NCBI RefSeq assembly: GCF_933775445.1
Contig: NW_026089441.1
Span: forward strand, 1-64,000
Reading direction: 5' to 3'
Source of the DNA: Argentina anserina
Lineage: Eukaryota; Streptophyta; Magnoliopsida; Rosales; Rosaceae
Length of the DNA stretch: 64,000 bases
In this document: piece after piece, positions 51,400-63,904 of the stretch
How positions within the stretch are numbered: the stretch's first letter is position 1
How the letters are laid out: the number at the start of each line of letters is the position of its first letter
The notes under the pieces: model-generated
What the model was told of the DNA's origin: nothing
Databases searched by the model: none
What the model saw: the letters and a program-made list of their open reading frames with translations, nothing else
Position numbers and translations under genes: made by a program

Positions 51400-53574
51400 G
51401 TTTGAAAGAAACACACTCCCACACTTGCAAAATCTCAAATACAATAGAAACTCGCATCAGAAGTCTTACAAAAAGATACTCAAACGAGAAATGAAAAGAT
51501 ACAGAATTGGAATAGTAAAGATACGCAAAAGATGTAAAAATACACAATTGGAATAGTAAAGATACGCAAACGATGTAAAGATACTCAGTTTGAAAGAAAC
51601 ACACTCCCACACTTGCAAAACTCTCAAATTCAATAGAAACTCGCATCAGAAACCCTTACAGAAAGATACTTAAACGAGAAATGAAAAGATACACAATTGG
51701 AATAGTAAAGATACGCAATCGATGTAAAGATACTCAGTTTGAAAGAAACACACTCCCACACTTGCAAAACTCTCAAATACAATAGAAACTCGCATCAGAA
51801 GCCTTACAGAAAGATACTCAAACGAGAAATGAAAAGATACACAATTGGAATAGTAAAGATACGCAATTGATGTAAAGATACTCAGTTTGAAAGAAACACA
51901 CTCCCACACTTGCAAAACTCTCAAATACAATAGAAACTCGCATCAGAAGCCTTACAGAAAGATACTCAAACGAGAAATGAAAAGATACACAATTGGAATA
52001 GTAAAGATACGCAATCGATGTAAAGACTCTCAGTTTGAAAGAAACACACTCCCACACTTGCAAAACTCTCAAATACAATAGAAACTCGCATCAGAAAGCC
52101 TTACAGAAATATACTCAAACGAGAAATGAAAAGATACACAATTGGAATAGTAAAGATACGCAATCGATGTAAAGATACTCAGTTTGAAAGAAACACACTC
52201 CCACACTTGCAAAACACTCAAATACAATAGAAACTCGCATCAGAAAGCCTTACAGAAATATACTCAAACGAGAAATGAAAAGATACACAATTGGAATAGT
52301 AAAGATACGCAATCGATGTAAAGATACTCAGTTTAAAAGAAACACACTCCCACACTTGCAAAACTCTCAAATACAATAGAAACTCGCATCAGAAAGCCTT
52401 ACAGAAATATACTCAAACGAGAAACGAAAAGATACACAATTGGAATAGTAAAGATACGCAATCGATGTAAAGATACTCAGTTTGAAAGAAACACACTCCC
52501 ACACTTGCAAAACACTCAAATACAATAGAAACTCGCATCAGAAAGCCTTACAGAAATATACTCAAACGAGAAATGAAAAGATACACAATTGGAATAGTAA
52601 AGATACGCAATCGATGTAAAGATACTCAGTTTAAAAGAAACACACTCCCACACTTGCAAAACTCTCAAATACAATAGAAACTCGCATCAGAAAGCCTTAC
52701 AGAAATATACTCAAACGAGAAACGAAAAGATACACAATTGGAATAGTAAAGATACGCAAACGATGTAAAGATACACAATTGGAATAGTAAAGATACGCAA
52801 ACGATGTAAAGATACTCAGTTTGAAAGAAACACACTCCCGCACTTGCAAAACTCTCAAATTCAATAGAAACTCGCATCAAAAGCCTTACAGAAAGATACT
52901 CAAACGAGAAATGAAAAGATACAGAATTGGAATAGTAAAGATACGCAAACGTTGTAAAGATACACAATTGGAATAGTAAAGATACGCAAACGATGTAAAG
53001 ATACTCAGTTTGAAAGAAACACACTCCCACACTTGCAAAACTCTCAAATTCAATAGAAACTCGCATCAGAAGCCTTACAGAAAGATACTCAAATGAGAAA
53101 TGAAAAGATACACAATTGCAATAGTAAAGATACGCAAACGATGTAAAGATACACAATTGGAATAGTAAAGATACGCAAACGATGTAAAGATACTCAGTTT
53201 GAAAGAAACACACTCCCACACTTGCAAAACTCTCAAATACAATAGAAACTCGCATTAGAAGCCTTACAGAAAGATACTCAAACGAGAAATGAAAAGATAG
53301 ACAATTGGAATAGTAAAGATACGCAAACGATGTAAAGATACACAATTGGAATAGTAAAGATACGCAAACGATGTAAAGATACTCAGTTTGAAAGAAACAC
53401 ACTCCCACACTTGCAACACTCTCAAATACAATAGAAACTCGCATCAGAAGTCTTACAGAAAGATACTCAAACGAGAAATCAAAAGATACAGAATTAGAAT
53501 AGTAAAGATACGCAAACGATGTAAAGATACACAATTGGAATAGTAAAGATACACAAACGATGTAAAGATACTCA

Positions 53575-56127
53575 GTTTGAAAGAAACACACTCCCACACT
53601 TGCAAAACTCTCAAATACAATAGAAACTCGCATCAGAAAGCCTTACAGAAATATACTCAAACGAGAAATGAAAAGATACACAATTGGCATAGTAAAGATA
53701 CGCAATCGATGTAAAGATACTCAGTTTGAAAGAAACACACTCCCACACTTGCACAACTCTCAAATACAATAGAAACTCGCATCAGAAGTCTTACAAAAAG
53801 ATACTCAAACGAGAAATGAAAAGATACAGAATTGGAATAGTAAAGATACGCAAACGATGTAAAGATACACAATTGGAATAGTAAAGATACGCAAACGATG
53901 TAAAGATACTCAGTTTGAAAGAAACACACTCCCACACTTGCAAAACTCTCAAATACAATAGAAACTCCCATCAGAAAGCCTTACAGAAAGATACTCAAAC
54001 GAGAAATGAAAAGATAGACAATTGGAATAGTAAAGATACGCAATCGATGTAAAGATACTCAGTTTGAAAGAAACACACTCCCACACTTGCAAAACTCTCA
54101 AATACAATAGAAACTCGCATCAGAAGCCTTACAGAAAGATACTCAAACGAGAAATGAAAAGATACACAATTGCAATAGTAAAGATACGCAAACGATGTAA
54201 AGATACACAATTGGAATAGTAAAGATACGCAAACGATGTAAAGATACTCAGTTTGAAAGAAACACACTCCCACACTTGCAAAATCTCAAATACAATAGAA
54301 ACTCGCATCAGAAGTCTTACAAAAAGATACTCAAACGAGAAATGAAAAGATACAGAATTGGAATAGTAAAGATACGCAAACGATGTAAAAATACACAATT
54401 GGAATAGTAAAGATACGCAAACGATGTAAAGATACTCAGTTTGAAAGAAACACACTCCCACACTTGCAAAACTCTCAAATTCAATAGAAACTCGCATCAG
54501 AAACCCTTACAGAAAGATACTTAAACGAGAAATGAAAAGATACACAATTGGAATAGTAAAGATACGCAATCGATGTAAAGATACTCAGTTTGAAAGAAAC
54601 ACACTCCCACACTTGCAAAACTCTCAAATACAATAGAAACTCGCATCAGAAGCCTTACAGAAAGATACTCAAACGAGAAATGAAAAGATACACAATTGGA
54701 ATAGTAAAGATACGCAATTGATGTAAAGATACTCAGTTTGAAAGAAACACACTCCCACACTTGCAAAACTCTCAAATACAATAGAAACTCGCATCAGAAG
54801 CCTTACAGAAAGATACTCAAACGAGAAATGAAAAGATACACAATTGGAATAGTAAAGATACGCAATCGATGTAAAGACTCTCAGTTTGAAAGAAACACAC
54901 TCCCACACTTGCAAAACTCTCAAATACAATAGAAACTCGCATCAGAAAGCCTTACAGAAATATACTCAAACGAGAAATGAAAAGATACACAATTGGAATA
55001 GTAAAGATACGCAATCGATGTAAAGATACTCAGTTTGAAAGAAACACACTCCCACACTTGCAAAACACTCAAATACAATAGAAACTCGCATCAGAAAGCC
55101 TTACAGAAATATACTCAAACGAGAAATGAAAAGATACACAATTGGAATAGTAAAGATACGCAATCGATGTAAAGATACTCAGTTTAAAAGAAACACACTC
55201 CCACACTTGCAAAACTCTCAAATACAATAGAAACTCGCATCAGAAAGCCTTACAGAAATATACTCAAACGAGAAACGAAAAGATACACAATTGGAATAGT
55301 AAAGATACGCAAACGATGTAAAGATACACAATTGGAATAGTAAAGATACGCAAACGATGTAAAGATACTCAGTTTGAAAGAAACACACTCCCGCACTTGC
55401 AAAACTCTCAAATTCAATAGAAACTCGCATCAAAAGCCTTACAGAAAGATACTCAAACGAGAAATGAAAAGATACAGAATTGGAATAGTAAAGATACGCA
55501 AACGTTGTAAAGATACACAATTGGAATAGTAAAGATACGCAAACGATGTAAAGATACTCAGTTTGAAAGAAACACACTCCCACACTTGCAAAACTCTCAA
55601 ATTCAATAGAAACTCGCATCAGAAGCCTTACAGAAAGATACTCAAATGAGAAATGAAAAGATACACAATTGCAATAGTAAAGATACGCAAACGATGTAAA
55701 GATACACAATTGGAATAGTAAAGATACGCAAACGATGTAAAGATACTCAGTTTGAAAGAAACACACTCCCACACTTGCAAAACTCTCAAATACAATAGAA
55801 ACTCGCATCAGAAGCCTTACAGAAAGATACTCAAACGAGAAATGAAAAGATACACAATTGCAATAGTAAAGATACGCAAACGATGTAAAGATACACAATT
55901 GGAATGGTAAAGATACGCAAACGATGTAAAGATACTCAGTTTGAAAGAAACACACTCCCACACTTGCAACACTCTCAAATACAATAGAAACTCGCATCAG
56001 AAGTCTTACAGAAAGATACTCAAACGAGAAATCAAAAGATACAGAATTAGAATAGTAAAGATACGCAAACGATGTAAAGATACACAATTGGAATAGTAAA
56101 GATACGCAAACGATGTAAAGATACTCA
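53575..56127 (+). repeat. ggcatag HOR, copy 2 (2,553 bp, 15 units)
   Basis: Order: S, L, S, L, L, five S, five L. Tags in order: ggcatag, gaaactcccatc, gatagacaattgg, ttgcaatag, cttgcaaaatctc, gatgtaaaaatac, gcaattgatg, gactctcag, cttgcaaaacactc, cagtttaaaag, cactcccgcac, catcaaaagcc, gcaaacgttg, caaatgagaaatg, cttgcaacactctc, gaaatcaaaag, acagaattagaatag. The last L has gatacgcaaacg where the other long copies have gatacacaaacg. Confidence 0.93.
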
Positions 56128-58679
56128 GTTTGAAAGAAACACACTCCCACACTTGCAAAACTCTCAAATATAATAGAAACTCGCATCAGAAAGCCTTACA
56201 GAAATATACTCAAACGAGAAATGAAAAGATACACAATTGGCATAGTAAAGATACGCAATCGATGTAAAGATACTCAGTTTGAAAGAAACACACTCCCACA
56301 CTTGCAAAACTCTCAAATACAATAGAAACTCGCATCAGAAGTCTTACAAAAAGATACTCAAACGAGAAATGAAAAGATACAGAATTGGAATAGTAAAGAT
56401 ACGCAAACGATGTAAAGATACACAATTGGAATAGTAAAGATACGCAAACGATGTAAAGATACTCAGTTTGAAAGAAACACACTCCCACACTTGCAAAATC
56501 TCAAATACAATAGAAACTCCCATCAGAAAGCCTTACAGAAAGATACTCAAACGAGAAATGAAAAGATAGACAATTGGAATAGTAAAGATACGCAATCGAT
56601 GTAAAGATACTCAGTTTGAAAGAAACACACTCCCACACTTGCAAAACTCTCAAATACAATAGAAACTCGCATCAGAAGCCTTACAGAAAGATACTCAAAC
56701 GAGAAATGAAAAGATACACAATTGCAATAGTAAAGATACGCAAACGATGTAAAGATACACAATTGGAATAGTAAAGATACGCAAACGATGTAAAGATACT
56801 CAGTTTGAAAGAAACACACTCCCACACTTGCAAAATCTCAAATACAATAGAAACTCGCATCAGAAGTCTTACAAAAAGATACTCAAACGAGAAATGAAAA
56901 GATACAGAATTGGAATAGTAAAGATACGCAAACGATGTAAAAATACACAATTGGAATAGTAAAGATACGCAAACGATGTAAAGATACTCAGTTTGAAAGA
57001 AACACACTCCCACACTTGCAAAACTCTCAAATTCAATAGAAACTCGCATCAGAAACCCTTACAGAAAGATACTTAAACGAGAAATGAAAAGATACACAAT
57101 TGGAATAGTAAAGATACGCAATCGATGTAAAGATACTCAGTTTGAAAGAAACACACTCCCACACTTGCAAAACTCTCAAATACAATAGAAACTCGCATCA
57201 GAAGCCTTACAGAAAGATACTCAAACGAGAAATGAAAAGATACACAATTGGAATAGTAAAGATACGCAATTGATGTAAAGATACTCAGTTTGAAAGAAAC
57301 ACACTCCCACACTTGCAAAACTCTCAAATACAATAGAAACTCGCATCAGAAGCCTTACAGAAAGATACTCAAACGAGAAATGAAAAGATACACAATTGGA
57401 ATAGTAAAGATACGCAATCGATGTAAAGACTCTCAGTTTGAAAGAAACACACTCCCACACTTGCAAAACTCTCAAATACAATAGAAACTCGCATCAGAAA
57501 GCCTTACAGAAATATACTCAAACGAGAAATGAAAAGATACACAATTGGAATAGTAAAGATACGCAATCGATGTAAAGATACTCAGTTTGAAAGAAACACA
57601 CTCCCACACTTGCAAAACACTCAAATACAATAGAAACTCGCATCAGAAAGCCTTACAGAAATATACTCAAACGAGAAATGAAAAGATACACAATTGGAAT
57701 AGTAAAGATACGCAATCGATGTAAAGATACTCAGTTTAAAAGAAACACACTCCCACACTTGCAAAACTCTCAAATACAATAGAAACTCGCATCAGAAAGC
57801 CTTACAGAAATATACTCAAACGAGAAACGAAAAGATACACAATTGGAATAGTAAAGATACGCAAACGATGTAAAGATACACAATTGGAATAGTAAAGATA
57901 CGCAAACGATGTAAAGATACTCAGTTTGAAAGAAACACACTCCCGCACTTGCAAAACTCTCAAATTCAATAGAAACTCGCATCAAAAGCCTTACAGAAAA
58001 ATACTCAAACGAGAAATGAAAAGATACAGAATTGGAATAGTAAAGATACGCAAACGTTGTAAAGATACACAATTGGAATAGTAAAGATACGCAAACGATG
58101 TAAAGATACTCAGTTTGAAAGAAACACACTCCCACACTTGCAAAACTCTCAAATTCAATAGAAACTCGCATCAGAAGCCTTACAGAAAGATACTCAAATG
58201 AGAAATGAAAAGATACACAATTGCAATAGTAAAGATACGCAAACGATGTAAAGATACACAATTGGAATAGTAAAGATACGCAAACGATGTAAAGATACTC
58301 AGTTTGAAAGAAACACACTCCCACACTTGCAAAACTCTCAAATACAATAGAAACTCGCATCAGAAGCCTTACAGAAAGATACTCAAACGAGAAATGAAAA
58401 GATACACAATTGCAATAGTAAAGATACGCAAACGATGTAAAGATACACAATTGGAATGGTAAAGATACGCAAACGATGTAAAGATACTCAGTTTGAAAGA
58501 AACACACTCCCACACTTGCAACACTCTCAAATACAATAGAAACTCGCATCAGAAGTCTTACAGAAAGATACTCAAACGAGAAATCAAAAGATACAGAATT
58601 AGAATAGTAAAGATACGCAAACGATGTAAAGATACACAATTGGAATAGTAAAGATACACAAACGATGTAAAGATACTCA
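56128..58679 (+). repeat. ggcatag HOR, copy 3 (2,552 bp, 15 units)
   Basis: Same 15-unit order as copy 2. It is one base shorter because unit 2 ends in cttgcaaaatctc. It begins with caaatataatag, a substitution shared with every later copy but not with copies 1 and 2. cagaaaaatactc near 57,995 is private. This is the last full-length copy; the next copies are contracted. Confidence 0.93.
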
Positions 58680-59544
58680 GTTTGAAAGAAACACACTCCC
58701 ACACTTGCAAAACTCTCAAATATAATAGAAACTCGCATCAGAAAGCCTTACAGAAATATACTCAAACGAGAAATGAAAAGATACACAATTGGCATAGTAA
58801 AGATACGCAATCGATGTAAAGATACTCAGTTTGAAAGAAACACACTCCCACACTTGCAAAACTCTCAAATACAATAGAAACTCGCATCAGAAGTCTTACA
58901 AAAAGATACTCAAACGAGAAATGAAAAGATACAGAATTGGAATAGTAAAGATACGCAAACGATGTAAAGATACACAATTGGAATAGTAAAGATACGCAAA
59001 CGATGTAAAGATACTCAGTTTGAAAGAAACACACTCCCACACTTGCAAAACTCTCAAATACAATAGAAACTCCCATCAGAAAGCCTTACAGAAAGATACT
59101 CAAACGAGAAATGAAAAGATAGACAATTGGAATAGTAAAGATACGCAATCGATGTAAAGATACTCAGTTTGAAAGAAACACACTCCCACACTTGCAAAAC
59201 TCTCAAATACAATAGAAACTCGCATCAGAAGTCTTACAGAAAGATACTCAAACGAGAAATGAAAAGATACACAATTGCAATAGTAAAGATACGCAAACGA
59301 TGTAAAGATACACAATTGGAATAGTAAAGATACGCAAACGATGTAAAGATACTCAGTTTGAAAGAAACACACTCCCACACTTGCAACACTCTCAAATACA
59401 ATAGAAACTCGCATCAGAAGTCTTACAGAAAGATACTCAAACGAGAAATCAAAAGATACAGAATTAGAATAGTAAAGATACGCAAACGATGTAAAGATAC
59501 ACAATTGGAATAGTAAAGATACACAAACGATGTAAAGATACTCA
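58680..59544 (+). repeat. ggcatag HOR, contracted copy 4 (865 bp, 5 units)
   Basis: Order: S, L, S, L, L. The first four units follow units 1-4 of the 15-unit HOR. The fifth carries the tags of unit 15 (cttgcaacactctc, gaaatcaaaag, acagaattagaatag, gatacacaaacg). Ten units are missing. The exchange probably lay in or near the two ttgcaatag-bearing L units, 4 and 14, which are alike (inference). Confidence 0.9.
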
Positions 59545-60408
59545 GTTTGAAAGAAACACACTCCCACACTTGCAAAACTCTCAAATATAATAGAAACTCG
59601 CATCAGAAAGCCTTACAGAAATATACTCAAACGAGAAATGAAAAGATACACAATTGGCATAGTAAAGATACGCAATCGATGTAAAGATACTCAGTTTGAA
59701 AGAAACACACTCCCACACTTGCAAAACTCTCAAATACAATAGAAACTCGCATCAGAAGTCTTACAAAAAGATACTCAAACGAGAAATGAAAAGATACAGA
59801 ATTGGAATAGTAAAGATACGCAAACGATGTAAAGATACACAATTGGAATAGTAAAGATACGCAAACGATGTAAAGATACTCAGTTTGAAAGAAACACACT
59901 CCCACACTTGCAAAACTCTCAAATACAATAGAAACTCCCATCAGAAAGCCTTACAGAAAGATACTCAAACGAGAAATGAAAAGATAGACAATTGGAATAG
60001 TAAAGATACGCAATCGATGTAAAGATACTCAGTTTGAAAGAAACACACTCCCACACTTGCAAAACTCTCAAATACAATAGAAACTCGCATCAGAAGCCTT
60101 ACAGAAAGATACTCAAACGAGAAATGAAAAGATACACAATTGCAATAGTAAAGATACGCAAACGATGTAAAGATACACAATTGGAATAGTAAAGATACGC
60201 AAACGATGTAAAGATACTCAGTTTGAAAGAAACACACTCCCACACTTGCAAAATCTCAAATACAATAGAAACTCGCATCAGAAGTCTTACAAAAAGATAC
60301 TCAAACGAGAAATGAAAAGATACAGAATTGGAATAGTAAAGATACGCAAACGATGTAAAAATACACAATTGGAATAGTAAAGATACGCAACCGATGTAAA
60401 GATACTCA
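59545..60408 (+). repeat. ggcatag HOR, contracted copy 5 (864 bp, 5 units)
   Basis: Order: S, L, S, L, L. The fifth unit has unit-5 tags (cttgcaaaatctc, cttacaaaaag, gatgtaaaaatac) and ends in the private gcaaccgatg. The next S begins with caaatataatag, the tag of unit 1. This is a different contraction from copy 4, with the exchange between unit 5 and unit 15 or its successor. Confidence 0.9.
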
Positions 60409-61272
60409 GTTTGAAAGAAACACACTCCCACACTTGCAAAACTCTCAAATATAATAGAAACTCGCATCAGAAAGCCTTACAGAAATATACTCAAACGAGA
60501 AATGAAAAGATACACAATTGGCATAGTAAAGATACGCAATCGATGTAAAGATACTCAGTTTGAAAGAAACACACTCCCACACTTGCAAAACTCTCAAATA
60601 CAATAGAAACTCGCATCAGAAGTCTTACAAAAAGATACTCAAACGAGAAATGAAAAGATACAGAATTGGAATAGTAAAGATACGCAAACGATGTAAAGAT
60701 ACACAATTGGAATAGTAAAGATACGCAAACGATGTAAAGATACTCAGTTTGAAAGAAACACACTCCCACACTTGCAAAACTCTCAAATACAATAGAAACT
60801 CCCATCAGAAAGCCTTACAGAAAGATACTCAAACGAGAAATGAAAAGATAGACAATTGGAATAGTAAAGATACGCAATCGATGTAAAGATACTCAGTTTG
60901 AAAGAAACACACTCCCACACTTGCAAAACTCTCAAATACAATAGAAACTCGCATCAGAAGCCTTACAGAAAGATACTCAAACGAGAAATGAAAAGATACA
61001 CAATTGCAATAGTAAAGATACGCAAACGATGTAAAGATACACAATTGGAATAGTAAAGATACGCAAACGATGTAAAGATACTCAGTTTGAAAGAAACACA
61101 CTCCCACACTTGCAAAATCTCAAATACAATAGAAACTCGCATCAGAAGTCTTACAAAAAGATACTCAAACGAGAAATGAAAAGATACAGAATTGGAATAG
61201 TAAAGATACGCAAACGATGTAAAAATACACAATTGGAATAGTAAAGATACGCAACCGATGTAAAGATACTCA
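60409..61272 (+). repeat. ggcatag HOR, contracted copy 6 (864 bp, 5 units)
   Basis: A near-identical tandem copy of 59,545-60,408, including gcaaccgatg near 61,254. The two copies show that the contracted five-unit form is already being amplified as a new HOR. Confidence 0.92.
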
Positions 61273-62703
61273 GTTTGAAAGAAACACACTCCCACACTTG
61301 CAAAACTCTCAAATATAATAGAAACTCGCATCAGAAAGCCTTACAGAAATATACTCAAACGAGAAATGAAAAGATACACAATTGGCATAGTAAAGATACG
61401 CAATCGATGTAAAGATACTCAGTTTGAAAGAAACACACTCCCACACTTGCAAAACTCTCAAATACAATAGAAACTCGCATCAGAAGTCTTACAAAAAGAT
61501 ACTCAAACGAGAAATGAAAAGATACAGAATTGGAATAGTAAAGATACGCAAACGATGTAAAGATACACAATTGGAATAGTAAAGATACGCAAACGATGTA
61601 AAGATACTCAGTTTGAAAGAAACACACTCCCACACTTGCAAAACTCTCAAATACAATAGAAACTCCCATCAGAAAGCCTTACAGAAAGATACTCAAACGA
61701 GAAATGAAAAGATAGACAATTGGAATAGTAAAGATACGCAAACGATGTAAAGATACTCAGTTTGAAAGAAACACACTCCCACACTTGCAAAACTCTCAAA
61801 TACAATAGAAACTCGCATCAGAAGCCTTACAGAAAGATACTCAAACGAGAAATGAAAAGATACACAATTGCAATAGTAAAGATACGCAAACGATGTAAAG
61901 ATACACAATTGAAATAGTAAAGATACGCAAACGATGTAAAGATACTCAGTTTGAAAGAAACACACTCCCACACTTGCAAAATCTCAAATACAATAGAAAC
62001 TCGCATCAAAAGCCTTACAGAAAGATACTCAAACGAGAAATGAAAAGATACACAATTGGAATAGTAAAGATACGCAAACGATGTAAAGATACACAATTGG
62101 AATAGTAAAGATACGCAAACGATGTAAAGATACTCAGTTTGAAAGAAACACACTCCCACACTTGCAAAACTCTCAAATTCAATAGAAACTCGCATCAGAA
62201 GCCTTACAGAAAGATACTCAAATGAGAAATGAAAAGATACACAATTGCAATAGTAAAGATACGCAAACGATGTAAAGATACACAATTGGAATAGTAAAGA
62301 TACGCAAACGATGTAAAGATACTCAGTTTGAAAGAAACACACTCCCACACTTGCAAAACTCTCAAATACAATAGAAACTCGCATCAGAAGCCTTACAGAA
62401 AGATACTCAAACGAGAAATGAAAAGATACACAATTGCAATAGTAAAGATACGCAAACGATGTAAAGATACACAATTGGAATAGTAAAGATACGCAAACGA
62501 TGTAAAGATACTCAGTTTGAAAGAAACACACTCCCACACTTGCAACACTCTCAAATACAATAGAAACTCGCATCAGAAGTCTTACAGAAAGATACTCAAA
62601 CGAGAAATCAAAAGATACAGAATTAGAATAGTAAAGATACGCAAACGATGTAAAGATACACAATTGGAATAGTAAAGATACACAAACGATGTAAAGATAC
62701 TCA
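61273..62703 (+). repeat. ggcatag HOR, intermediate copy 7 (1,431 bp, 8 units)
   Basis: Order: S, L, S, then five L. After unit 4 the cttgcaaaatctc start of unit 5 is joined to catcaaaagcc, a tag of the late L run, so the S run and part of the L run are missing. The rest follows the five-L run (caaatgagaaatg, ttgcaatag, cttgcaacactctc, gaaatcaaaag). The S unit near 61,740 has gcaaacgatg instead of gcaatcgatg, and acaattgaaatag near 61,905 is private. Confidence 0.9.
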
Positions 62704-63904
62704 GTTTGAAAGAAACACACTCCCACACTTGCAAAACTCTCAAATATAATAGAAACTCGCATCAGAAAGCCTTACAGAAATATACTTAAACGAGAAATGA
62801 AAAGATACACAGTTGGCATAGTAAAGATACGCAATCGATGTAAAGATACTCAGTTTGAAAGAAACACACTCCCACACTTGCAAAACTCTCAAATACAATA
62901 GAAACTCGCATCAGAAGTCTTACAAAAAGATACTCAAACGAGAAATGAAAAGATACAGAATTGGAATAGTAGAGATACGCAAACGATGTAAAGATACACA
63001 ATTGGAATAGTAAAGATACGCAAACGATGTAAAGATACTCAGTTTGAAAGAAACACACTCCCACACTTGCAAAACTCTCAAATACAATAGAAACTCCCAT
63101 CAGAAAGCCTTACAGAAAGATACTCAAACGAGAAATGAAAAGATAGACAATTGGAATAGTAAAGATACGCAATCGATGTAAAGATACTCAGTTTGAAAGA
63201 AACACACTCCCACACTTGCAAAACTCTCAAATACAATAGAAACTCGCATCAGAAGCCTTACAGAAAGATACTCAAACGAGAAATGAAAAGATACACAATT
63301 GCAATAGTAAAGATACGCAAACGATGTAAAGATACACAATTGGAATAGTAAAGATACGCAAACGATGTAAAGATACTCAGTTTGAAAGAAACACACTCCC
63401 ACACTTGCAAAATCTCAAATACAATAGAAACTCGCATCAGAAGTCTTACAAAAAGATACTCAAACGAGAAATGAAAAGATACAGAATTGGAATAGTAAAG
63501 ATACGCAAACGATGTAAAAATACACAATTGGAATAGTAAAGATACGCAAACGATGTAAAGATACTCAGTTTGAAAGAAACACACTCCCACACTTGCAAAA
63601 CTCTCAAATTCAATAGAAACTCGCATCAGAAACCCTTACAGAAAGATACTTAAACGAGAAATGAAAAGATACACAATTGGAATAGTAAAGATACGCAATC
63701 GATGTAAAGATACTCAGTTTGAAAGAAACACACTCCCACACTTGCAAAATCTCAAATACAATAGAAACTCGCATCAGAAGTCTTACAAAAAGATACTCAA
63801 ACGAGAAATGAAAAGATACAGAATTGGAATAGTAAAGATACGCAAACGATGTAAAAATACACAATTGGAATAGTAAAGATACGCAACCGATGTAAAGATA
63901 CTCA
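62704..63904 (+). repeat. ggcatag HOR, intermediate copy 8 (1,201 bp, 7 units)
   Basis: Order: S, L, S, L, L, S, L. Units 1-6 follow the 15-unit HOR (unit 6 has aaacccttac and gatacttaaacg). The seventh is the unit-5 type with cttgcaaaatctc, gatgtaaaaatac and gcaaccgatg, as in the contracted copies. The first unit has acagttggcatag and cagaaatatacttaaacg, and gtagagatac near 62,968 is private. Confidence 0.9.

Larger units (their letters stand above)
50724..53574 (+). repeat. ggcatag HOR, copy 1 (2,851 bp, 17 units)
   Basis: Order: S (with acaattggcatag), L, S, L, L, then seven S, then five L. The S run contains cagtttaaaag and cttgcaaaacactc twice, at a 298-bp distance, where copies 2 and 3 have five S units. 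The five L units (52,629-53,574) form the longest in-frame stretch. Private variants: cttgcacaactctc near 50,900 is shared with copy 2 only, and gcaaaagatg near 51,526. Confidence 0.92.
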
